From: an uncultured Flavobacteriales bacterium
Lineage (GTDB): Bacteria; Bacteroidota; Bacteroidia; Palsa-965
DNA: 14,602 nucleotides
Direction of reading: 5' to 3'
NCBI GenBank assembly: GCA_937974275.1
Contig: CALJIF010000102.1
Coordinates: forward strand, 1 to 14,602
Shown here: positions 7,063 to 13,819 of the stretch, in pieces
Layout: each line of letters starts with the position of its first letter
How positions within the stretch are numbered: position 1 is the stretch's first letter
The notes under the pieces: generated by a model
Database searches by the model: none
What the model was told of the DNA's origin: nothing
The model's input: only the letters and a program-made list of their open reading frames with translations
Position numbers and translations under genes: made by a program

Positions 7063-7811
7063 TTCGATTGTTCTTCTATCTGTGAGCGCATCACTGACCG
7101 GTATTTTTCATTAGTGGTCACCAGCGCTATCAACTCCTTAAAGTTACAGGACTTTCCTGCCTTCTGCAATATACCATACATTTCCCGGGCGATTTCAAAA
7201 TCCTGCGGTGTGTCAACCGTAAATCGAAAGCCTGTTTGATTGTATATCAATTCAGGCGCTTTGATCCATTCACACCTGAATTGATCGGGGTTTCCGTAAC
7301 AAAAATTGGTAACATGTTCGTGATAAAAGGATTCCTGCGTTAATGAATTCACCTTTTGCAAGGCTTCAAGTGTCACGTATTCGGCAAATATTCCCCAATG
7401 ACTTTTAATCGCCGGCAGTCCCGGTGCAACTTCATACGAGGCATACTCAACTTCCCGTTTGTCCGCGAAAGCCAACAATTCTTTCAGTAAACCGGTGTCC
7501 AGAAACGGATTATCAGCACAAACCCGAATGAGCTTCCGCGCTCCGAATTGCTCTGCTGCATCAATGAAACGTTTCAAGACGTCTTGCTCATCACCCGCGA
7601 AAGTCTTTACACCGCATGATGTCGCCAGATTCACGATGGCCTTATCTGCATCAGCGGTACTTGTTGCAACAATTACCGGCCACGCAGTATCCAATTCCTT
7701 ACAACGATTAATAATGATTTCCAGAATAGACTGACCATCATAAAAATCGGCCAGTACTTTTCCCGGTAATCGCGTTGAACCTGTTCGTGCTTGAATAATA
7801 ATTGCTTTCAT
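7059..7811 (-). CDS. spsF: SpsF-type cytidylyltransferase (NeuA-like CMP-nonulosonate synthetase)
   Basis: A 250-residue member of the CTP_transf_3 family (NeuA, KdsB, SpsF). The nucleotide-binding signature IIQARTGSTRLPGKVL is at 5-20. RVCADNPFLD at 96-105 has the acidic residue that coordinates the metal and CTP, and FTVDTPQDFE at 197-206 is the conserved C-terminal motif of the SpsF branch. It should couple CTP to the nonulosonic acid, yielding the CMP-sugar donor. SpsF and the NeuB homologue SpsE also form a pair in the Bacillus spore-coat locus; here the same pair overlaps by 4 bases (ATGA). The ATG at 7811 follows the methyltransferase stop by 4 bases and has no obvious Shine-Dalgarno. 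SpsF-like proteins also occur with other amino sugars, so CMP-nonulosonate rests partly on context. Confidence 0.85.
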   Translation of the reverse strand: MKAIIIQARTGSTRLPGKVLADFYDGQSILEIIINRCKELDTAWPVIVATSTADADKAIVNLATSCGVKTFAGDEQDVLKRFIDAAEQFGARKLIRVCADNPFLDTGLLKELLAFADKREVEYASYEVAPGLPAIKSHWGIFAEYVTLEALQKVNSLTQESFYHEHVTNFCYGNPDQFRCEWIKAPELIYNQTGFRFTVDTPQDFEIAREMYGILQKAGKSCNFKELIALVTTNEKYRSVMRSQIEEQSK

Positions 7812-7815
7812 CCGC

Positions 7816-8715
7816 TTATATTTTTCTTAACCACAAACCACCGCCCGGATGCTTTAGCGTATCGGGTAAATATTGCTGCAACGCGTCAGGATAATGAATC
7901 TCAAGAAAATTATTGAATAACAATAGCTCAAACTCCTTGTTATACATCAAAAAAGCACGCAACAGATAATCTTCATTCCACGCGTATCCCTTTTCAATCC
8001 AATCTTGCGGATACTCGAATGGATAAAATACATCATGAAAATGAATAATTACTCCTGATGATAAATTTGGTAATAATTCAAATAAAATAAAATTAACATC
8101 ACTCCCCGCTTTGGAAACGTGCGTAGAATCAATAAACAAAATGTCATTCGCTTGCAGCTCTTTAAAAAATTCAGGATTCAAATCCTGGATGAATTTTTCG
8201 GTAATGCTGTAATTGCGGTTAAAGCCTTTGGTTAAACCATTAAGTCGTGTAGGATACGGTTCAATCAAACGAATGTCAATCTGATCATTAAAATACTTTT
8301 CATTGACATCCAGCATTACGGCAGAAGAGTAACCCGAACCTGCTTCAATAATACGTTTCGGTTTGAAGTGTCGGATCATAGAAGACAGAATTACACCGTC
8401 GCACCAGGAAAACAAGGGATTTTCAAACCAATAGCGGAAACCTTCTTGTTTTTTTGCGGGAAGCCCGTGTGATGTGCCGTATGCGGATAATTCCCGTACC
8501 AATTCCAACTGCTGATCAATCCTCAAATCGATGCCTGCCAAATGTTTCGATGAACGATCAAATATCTTTGCGGCATTATCCCGAACGTATTGTTTGTCAG
8601 GAATCGGACTGTAATAATGACCCGGCGGATGATACGTTTTGTAACGCTCTAATTCCTCCTTCATCCTGTGAACAGGTGGAATATTAAAAATAATATTTTT
8701 AATAAATTGTTTCAT
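7816..8715 (-). CDS. Class I SAM-dependent methyltransferase (Methyltransf_24-like)
   Basis: A 299-residue methyltransferase. About 100 residues of N-terminal extension precede the Rossmann domain. IIEAGSGYSS at 122-131 is motif I, IEPYP at 151-155 is the acidic strand that binds SAM ribose, FIDSTHV at 194-200 is the Asp-containing motif, and HFHDVFYPFEYP at 225-236 follows as in related enzymes. The ending GGGLWLRK (291-298) is typical of the group. Proteins of this kind are common in bacterial polysaccharide loci and are assumed to methylate a sugar hydroxyl; I know of no assigned substrate. It lies 4 bases after the GT4 stop and 4 bases before the cytidylyltransferase ATG, linking the glycosyltransferase group to the nonulosonate group. 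It is unrelated in motifs to the TylF-type enzyme at 5251-6009, so the locus has two distinct methylation activities. Confidence 0.78.
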   Translation of the reverse strand: MKQFIKNIIFNIPPVHRMKEELERYKTYHPPGHYYSPIPDKQYVRDNAAKIFDRSSKHLAGIDLRIDQQLELVRELSAYGTSHGLPAKKQEGFRYWFENPLFSWCDGVILSSMIRHFKPKRIIEAGSGYSSAVMLDVNEKYFNDQIDIRLIEPYPTRLNGLTKGFNRNYSITEKFIQDLNPEFFKELQANDILFIDSTHVSKAGSDVNFILFELLPNLSSGVIIHFHDVFYPFEYPQDWIEKGYAWNEDYLLRAFLMYNKEFELLLFNNFLEIHYPDALQQYLPDTLKHPGGGLWLRKI

Positions 8716-8719
8716 GGTT

Positions 8720-9901
8720 TCAGGAATGTTGCGACGATACTTGTTGATATACGCGCTGTAATTGTCCGACTACTTCTGTTTCAGCAAATCGGGCAATAGC
8801 TGATTGACGAATTTTATCGCTGTTGTATAAGGAGTACTGTTGCTGCATCGCCATCATTTTATCGGCTAATGCAACGGCATCACCTTTCGGAACCAATAAT
8901 CCCGATTCAGGAGTGATGATTTCTTCCGGTCCTCCGCAAATTGTTGATATAACGGGCAATCCGCGAAACATCGCTTCGGCATGCACAATACCAAATGTCT
9001 CTTCATCCGAGGCCAACACATGACAGTGAGAACGATCGAATAGTTCAATTAACTGAAGTCGATTCAATTTTCCTAAAAACCGAACCTGTTCCTTAATTTG
9101 AAGTGACAAACACAGCTCTTCCAACTCCTGCTTTCGTGTTCCGGAACCTGCAATAAATAACTGAGCCTCTTTACCCCGAAATGCTTTCGCGAAAGCTTCA
9201 ATCAGAAGATCATAACGTTTCCGATGCTCGAGAATTCCTACTGCACAAAATGTGAATTTCTTCTCCTTCTCTACGCGAACAGGTTCCACACGAAATACAT
9301 CCGAAACCAAATTACTGATCACATCAAACGGAGCGTCGTAACAATCCGAATACGATTTTGCACGGTTTTCACTTACTCCAATTCGAGCAGCTGCACCCTG
9401 AACAAAGCGTTTTCTATCGTCGTAGGTTTCGAACACATTGAATTTATTCAATTCGGCATCCGTTCTGTAATTGGAGTGCTCGGTAAACACATAAGGTTTG
9501 TGCCATTGCTTCGCCAGATGTTCAGCCACGTATGCATTATCGGATAAACAGTGGTGATGGATAATATCAGGAATACCTGCAATTGCAGCCAATTTGCGCG
9601 ATTGACGAGCAACATCTTTTAAAATAATTCGCTTCAACAACTTTTGAGGATTTCTGGAATGCGACAACGAACGCAGCACCTGAACATGAAAATGATGAAC
9701 TTGAATAGTTCCTGAAATATCAAATTTCTTGTCCGGCTTTTTAAACCGTGCTTTTATTCCCTGACCTAAGGTGTAATAGGTAACGATCAGAACATGAACT
9801 TCGTGACCGGCACGCTGCAGCGCTTCTGCCTGTTCTTTGACAAAAATTCCCGCTGTTGAAGTGGCGGTCGGGTACCATGCGCTCGTGATCCAAATTTTCA
9901 T
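8720..9901 (-). CDS. Glycosyltransferase family 4
   Basis: A 393-residue GT-B, retaining glycosyltransferase. The N-terminal domain begins MKIWITSAWYPTATSTAGIF with the acceptor-side glycine loop, followed by PDIIHHHCL at 111-119 and FTEHSN at 139-144. The C-terminal domain starts near KFTFCAVGILEHRKRYDLLIEA (215-236). The donor phosphate-binding EX7E motif is E301 to E309 in ETFGIVHAE, followed by GLPVIST and GGPEEII. It should transfer a hexose from UDP- or GDP-sugar to the growing lipid-linked oligosaccharide on the cytoplasmic face. I chose the ATG at 9901 because it overlaps the upstream stop as ATGA and the domain starts at once; a TTG at 9916 would add five residues. Sugar specificity cannot be read. 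Confidence 0.9.
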   Translation of the reverse strand: MKIWITSAWYPTATSTAGIFVKEQAEALQRAGHEVHVLIVTYYTLGQGIKARFKKPDKKFDISGTIQVHHFHVQVLRSLSHSRNPQKLLKRIILKDVARQSRKLAAIAGIPDIIHHHCLSDNAYVAEHLAKQWHKPYVFTEHSNYRTDAELNKFNVFETYDDRKRFVQGAAARIGVSENRAKSYSDCYDAPFDVISNLVSDVFRVEPVRVEKEKKFTFCAVGILEHRKRYDLLIEAFAKAFRGKEAQLFIAGSGTRKQELEELCLSLQIKEQVRFLGKLNRLQLIELFDRSHCHVLASDEETFGIVHAEAMFRGLPVISTICGGPEEIITPESGLLVPKGDAVALADKMMAMQQQYSLYNSDKIRQSAIARFAETEVVGQLQRVYQQVSSQHS

Positions 9902-10905
9902 GATCGCATCCCCCAATGCTTAAGTTTACGCTGAATTCGAAATTGTACCCAACTGTTGACAGCGAATGCTTTTAACGCATAGTCTTTGTGTTCTTCGTCT
10001 AAATCATTTAATTGTTGCTGCACATATGACTTTATAAGTTGGACTTTTTCGAAATCCTGCTTCGTATAGATGCGATGAAATATTTTCAATAAAAATCCGC
10101 TTGTCATGCGGCGATAAATTCCGATTTCCGGAACAATAGATTGCTCATGGTTGATTAAAACATCGCATTTCGGAAACAATTGTTTCAATAATGTACAAGA
10201 TTCGCGGTCGTTTAATCGAGAGCCGTAACTGAATAAAATTGATGCATATTCTGCCGCAAATTTTTCACTTTGCGCTCCGGTTTTAGAGGCTCCGTGAATA
10301 CGAAATCCGGCTAACACAGCATCTGTGGTTACTATTTCATCGCGACGGTGCGTCAAAAGACAACGGTTCCACCACTCTTTATCCATCACGAAATGCAATT
10401 GCGATAACGGTGGCCCCATGCGATCAATGGCGCGTCGGTGATAGAAAGTTCCTTGCTGATTGAAATTAAAACGAACCAATGCATGAGACAACGTTTCTCC
10501 TTTGCGTACCGAAGGTTCCACCACATGATCACGTCCCGCGCCAAAAACATGTGTTTTGCCACACACCACATTGACCTGATCATTTTCGAATAATCGCACA
10601 ACTTCGAGCAAAGCACCGTCCTTCAATATATCATCACTATTTATCCATGTGATAATATCGCCGGTACATTTCAGCAATCCTTTATTGATGGCGTCCGTCT
10701 GGCCTTTATCTTTTTCCGAAACCCAATACGTCACAATGTCTTCATTGCGGCGAATAACTTCTACGGAATGGTCTGAACTACCTCCGTCGACCACAATAAT
10801 TTCCAGATTATCGTACTGTTGTGCACGAAAAGAATCGAACGTTTCTTTCAAAAAATCTGCTTGATTGAAACTCGGAACGATAATTGAAATTTTTGGTCGG
10901 CTCAA
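9898..10905 (-). CDS. Glycosyltransferase family 2 (WcaA-like)
   Basis: A 335-residue GT-A inverting glycosyltransferase. ISIIVPSFNQADFLKETFDS at 6-25 is the start of the nucleotide-binding domain, VVDGGSSD at 38-45 the diphosphate/uridine-binding acidic motif, GQTDAINKG at 68-76 a marker of this subgroup, and WINSDD at 87-92 the DxD-like metal site. A C-terminal helical region of about 90 residues follows the domain, with no clear membrane segment. The start codon appears to be TTG at 10905: no ATG lies between it and the domain, and the reading from TTG gives the normal short leader. A TATCTTTG promoter-like box sits 20 bases upstream. The stop overlaps the GT4 ATG by 4 bases. Confidence 0.88.
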   Translation of the reverse strand: MSRPKISIIVPSFNQADFLKETFDSFRAQQYDNLEIIVVDGGSSDHSVEVIRRNEDIVTYWVSEKDKGQTDAINKGLLKCTGDIITWINSDDILKDGALLEVVRLFENDQVNVVCGKTHVFGAGRDHVVEPSVRKGETLSHALVRFNFNQQGTFYHRRAIDRMGPPLSQLHFVMDKEWWNRCLLTHRRDEIVTTDAVLAGFRIHGASKTGAQSEKFAAEYASILFSYGSRLNDRESCTLLKQLFPKCDVLINHEQSIVPEIGIYRRMTSGFLLKIFHRIYTKQDFEKVQLIKSYVQQQLNDLDEEHKDYALKAFAVNSWVQFRIQRKLKHWGMRS

Positions 10906-10924
10906 GGCTATGGGCTTGGTACTG

Positions 10925-10932
10925 CAAAGATA
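10925..10932 (-). promoter_or_regulatory. Bacteroidota-type -7 box (TATCTTTG)
   Basis: Read on the minus strand, TATCTTTG fits the TAnnTTTG -7 consensus of the Bacteroidota primary sigma factor exactly and is followed by CA, a common context. It lies in the 72-base gap between two GT2 genes (10906-10977), 19 bases ahead of the TTG start at 10905, leaving room for a short leader. I see no clear TTG element at the -33 distance and no terminator hairpin in the gap. It may start a transcript running from the GT2 gene toward the nonulosonate genes. Confidence 0.45.
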
Positions 10933-10977
10933 ACAGAGGGAACGAGGAAATCACAGTAAATTCGAGACGATCGTGTG

Positions 10978-12012
10978 CTATTCAATGTGTCTCAATTCTT
11001 GCAATTTCACAATTTGAGCTTCCAGTTTTACGCGCAGTGCTGCATTATTCAGAAGCGCCTCTGCAGATTTGATGTACGCCTTGCGAGCAGCATAAGCAAT
11101 TCGCAAACGCGGCTTTCCCGATGTCAATTGTGCCCACCAAATTCGCGGTTGACGCAAATACTGCTTACGTTCGTCAATACTCCTTTTTAACTCCTCCACA
11201 CCAAATTTTTCATCGCGACACACATGATAGTAGAAAAAAAGGATGGGCAATGCACTGTTGATACCGCTCACCAGTTTATTCATGTACGTCCAACTGATGC
11301 GGTCCGCAGTGATAAAATGTTGCAATCGCAGTGCATTGGAGAAATAAACTTCGTAACCGCTAAGCACCAATGCCATCGACAATTCCGAATCGCCGCCTGA
11401 ACTTAAGGACTTCCCTACGCGATCGGAACAAAAGAATTGAAACCCTGAATCGATTATTTTAATCAATGCAGAACGCCTCACTACTAATCCGGCACCGGGC
11501 AAAAACGGTGATTCTTTGGTTATAATACCGTCTTTCTGCAGCTTACTGATGGCCAAATAAGCCGACATACTTTCAAAATCGTCCGGCAAAGCAACTTCAT
11601 AATATGCGGTGATAACACCACCTGCAATACCTACGTCATGATGTTGCTGCATCAATTGTGCTGCTTGTTCCAAGTAACTTTCATCCAACCAATTGTCATC
11701 ATCACAAAACACCAACGTTTCGTATTGCGCTGCACGTGTTCCTGCAATGCGTGCATAAGTCAAACCGGCTTGACTCTCATGTATAACCGATAAAGGCATA
11801 TTCCGCACTTCCCGTTTCCAATATTGTTGCGCTTTTTCCACCGTATCATCGGTGCAACGATTATCCACCAAAATAATTTCACCGGTAAAATGGCCTTGTT
11901 GTGCTGCCAAATGCTCCAACACCTTGACAATGCGGCTTGCGCTATTGTAACAACAAATGATGACGGAAACACCGCAATTCTTATGTGATCGATCTTGTAA
12001 CAAGGTGCTCAA
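10978..12012 (-). CDS. Glycosyltransferase family 2
   Basis: A 344-residue GT-A glycosyltransferase. VSVIICCYNSASRI at 15-28 begins the domain, LVDNRCTDDT at 48-57 is the first acidic motif, FCDDDNWLD at 102-110 the DxD metal site, GAGLVVRR at 173-180 the acceptor loop, and SSGGDSEL at 204-211 the catalytic base region. A hydrophobic stretch near 252-263 (NSALPILFFYYH) could touch the membrane. The start is most likely TTG at 12012: upstream there is an in-frame stop and no ATG, and no ATG lies before the domain. A second in-frame TTG is at 12003. It is the first minus-strand gene after the plus-strand sulfotransferase-like gene, so it heads this transcription unit. A 72-base gap follows it. 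The donor sugar is unknown. Confidence 0.86.
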   Translation of the reverse strand: MSTLLQDRSHKNCGVSVIICCYNSASRIVKVLEHLAAQQGHFTGEIILVDNRCTDDTVEKAQQYWKREVRNMPLSVIHESQAGLTYARIAGTRAAQYETLVFCDDDNWLDESYLEQAAQLMQQHHDVGIAGGVITAYYEVALPDDFESMSAYLAISKLQKDGIITKESPFLPGAGLVVRRSALIKIIDSGFQFFCSDRVGKSLSSGGDSELSMALVLSGYEVYFSNALRLQHFITADRISWTYMNKLVSGINSALPILFFYYHVCRDEKFGVEELKRSIDERKQYLRQPRIWWAQLTSGKPRLRIAYAARKAYIKSAEALLNNAALRVKLEAQIVKLQELRHIE

Positions 12013-12036
12013 ATTTACGTGATAAGTTGATTACAA
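12010..12036 (-). promoter_or_regulatory. Possible promoter TTG-N16-TAAATTTG in the divergent gap
   Basis: In the 60-base gap between two divergent genes (12013-12072), the minus strand shows TTG at 12036-12034 and TAAATTTG at 12017-12010, matching the TAnnTTTG consensus with a 16-base spacer. The box overlaps the presumed TTG start codon at 12012, so if it is a real -7 element translation would have to begin further in, for example at TTG 12003. No equally good box was found for the plus-strand gene; TAACTTCA near 12042 is only a partial match. Confidence 0.3.
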
Positions 12037-12072
12037 TCATTTAACTTCACCGTGTAAAATCAAGCATTTCTA

Positions 12073-12882
12073 ATGAAAACCTTCTTCCAGGGAAAAATAC
12101 GAGGTCTCCGGTTTCGTCTGAAACGCTTGCAATTTATTCGAACACGAAAAGTTGCGGCTGTACTGATCTATACTATGGGTAAAGTGGGGTCTTCAACTAT
12201 TTATGCGCAATTAATTCGCAAATATCCCTGGTTACCGGTATTTCAAATTCATTTTTTATCTGATCACTGGGTTAAGAATATTTTGCCCAAAATGGATGCA
12301 CGCCACCATTTCCAGATTGAACTTGCCAACCGCGTAAAACAGGTGATCAATAACAATCCTGATTGTAAGATTAAATTAATCACGTTGGTACGAGATCCGA
12401 TTACAAGGGATATTTCTGATATTTTTCAAAACTGGAGGGATAAGTACAATGTTAATACAATTAACGATGTGCCCTTTGAACAAGTGATCTCCGATTTCAA
12501 TACCAATAATCATGACTACACTTTAAATTGGTTTGATACAGAGTTCAAGGCGTTCACCGGAATTGATGTGTACCAATTATATTTCCCGAAAGAACAGTCT
12601 TATCAGAAATATACTTTCGCAAAATTCGATTTACTGATTATAAAATTAGATACGATTGGTAAGCAATTGACTCCTGTTGTTAACGAATTTCTTGGATTAG
12701 AATCGGAAGAAATTCCGGGTGCAAATCGTTCGGAAAATAAGGAAGGAAAAGAGTTGTACGCACAGATAAAACAACACTATAAAGCTCCCAAGGTGAAATT
12801 GGACCGGGTTTATCAAACGTCGTTGTTGACGCATTTTTACACAACTGAAGAAATTGCGGCAATGCGCAGTAAATGGGAATAA
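12073..12882 (+). CDS. Sulfotransferase-like 'capsular polysaccharide synthesis' family protein
   Basis: A 269-residue protein and the only plus-strand gene here. A basic N-terminus (1-27) leads into VLIYTMGKVGSSTIY at 30-44, which resembles the 5'-phosphosulfate-binding P-loop of sulfotransferases. KLITLVRDPITRDISDIF at 101-118 matches the 3'-phosphate-binding strand and Arg...Ser motif. LNWFDTEFKAFTGIDVY at 151-167 and FDLLIIKLDTIG at 185-196 are, by memory, features of the family annotated 'putative capsular polysaccharide synthesis protein'. A role in sulfating or otherwise modifying a polysaccharide is therefore likely but unproven; the donor could be PAPS. It diverges from the GT2 gene at 12012 across 60 bases and converges on the GT2 gene at 12884 with one base between the stop codons, so no terminator separates them. 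ATG start, no Shine-Dalgarno seen. Confidence 0.65.
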   Translation: MKTFFQGKIRGLRFRLKRLQFIRTRKVAAVLIYTMGKVGSSTIYAQLIRKYPWLPVFQIHFLSDHWVKNILPKMDARHHFQIELANRVKQVINNNPDCKIKLITLVRDPITRDISDIFQNWRDKYNVNTINDVPFEQVISDFNTNNHDYTLNWFDTEFKAFTGIDVYQLYFPKEQSYQKYTFAKFDLLIIKLDTIGKQLTPVVNEFLGLESEEIPGANRSENKEGKELYAQIKQHYKAPKVKLDRVYQTSLLTHFYTTEEIAAMRSKWE

Positions 12883-12883
12883 A

Positions 12884-13819
12884 TTATAAGCGTGCTTTAA
12901 ATTTTATAAAACGTAATAGCACACGTCTTCTTATCGGAAATGAGCATTGTCTTAATTCCTGCCGCGCAATGGCCCATTTTTTATTAACGAGCAAATCGAA
13001 CAACTGCTTCTCCAACAGCATCAAACTTTTATTATCCGATTTATCCGGCCAGGTTCCGGCAAAATAGCGGTTCACTGCAATGCGTTCAGATTGCCAGTCG
13101 GTGCTGACATTTTCACCATCACGACGAAAATAATTCAATGGTTCTGAAACGTACTTGACATTGCCTTGTTGGGCAATATGCCACCAAATGAGCCAATCCG
13201 TAGACATTCGCAATCTTGGAATTGAGCGGATACATTTCATAAAGGCATCCTTGCGAAACAATACAGCGCCTGCATTCAAACATACATTACCGCGATACAG
13301 CAACTCTTTGCAGAATGCAATTCCGTTAGCGTCAATATCTGCTTCACTTGTCCAATTCTTGTGATCACTTTCGAAACGGGCTAAACGATTTTCTTGGGGA
13401 GTTATTATTGTACTTCGACAAAACGAAAATGAGCATTCAGCATCTCCGTTTATTTTGTTCCACATGGTTTGTAGAAAATTCGGATCACTATAATCATCCG
13501 ATTCCGCAATCCAAATCCATTCTCCTCGTGCCTCGTTAACGCCACGTTCCCATTGCACAAAAGGACTTCCGGAATTTTTATCTGAATACAAACGCTTGAC
13601 GATTCGGCTATCCTGATACGCATCCATGATAACTTTACTTTCATCTGTAGATGCATCATCCAGCAAAATAATTTCAAAATCAGTAAACGTTTGCTGAATA
13701 ATCGAATCCAGCCGTTGCTTCAAATATCGGGCATGATTGTAATTAGGGACAATTACAGATAATTTAATCGTTCTTTCGGCGGCTTCCATCAGGTGTAATT
13801 GTCCATTTACTTTAACCAT
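12884..13819 (-). CDS. Glycosyltransferase family 2
   Basis: A 311-residue GT-A glycosyltransferase. KLSVIVPNYNHARYLKQRLD at 19-38 begins the domain, LLDDASTDES at 52-61 is the first acidic motif, GEWIWIAESDD at 99-109 holds the DxD-like metal site, and the acceptor loop NAGAVLFRK lies further on. The C-terminus (about 250-311) is basic and helical. The ATG at 13819 overlaps the sulfotransferase end by 13 bases; an internal ATG at 13786 would drop 11 residues that precede the domain, so the true start is open. Coupled to a sulfotransferase, it may add the sugar that is later sulfated. Donor unknown. Confidence 0.87.
   Translation of the reverse strand: MVKVNGQLHLMEAAERTIKLSVIVPNYNHARYLKQRLDSIIQQTFTDFEIILLDDASTDESKVIMDAYQDSRIVKRLYSDKNSGSPFVQWERGVNEARGEWIWIAESDDYSDPNFLQTMWNKINGDAECSFSFCRSTIITPQENRLARFESDHKNWTSEADIDANGIAFCKELLYRGNVCLNAGAVLFRKDAFMKCIRSIPRLRMSTDWLIWWHIAQQGNVKYVSEPLNYFRRDGENVSTDWQSERIAVNRYFAGTWPDKSDNKSLMLLEKQLFDLLVNKKWAIARQELRQCSFPIRRRVLLRFIKFKARL

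Noticed and set aside
4733..7811. Neu5Ac, legionaminic or pseudaminic acid pathway
   Set aside because: No NeuC, nucleotide-sugar dehydratase, aminotransferase or acetyltransferase is present here; such genes outside the window would reopen this.
9224..9547. 107-codon plus-strand open frame opposite the GT4 gene
   Set aside because: Antisense to a well-supported glycosyltransferase, low-complexity Ile/Phe/Arg composition, no motif.
12850..12920. Terminator between the convergent genes
   Set aside because: Only one base separates the two stop codons and I see no hairpin followed by a T tract around the junction.
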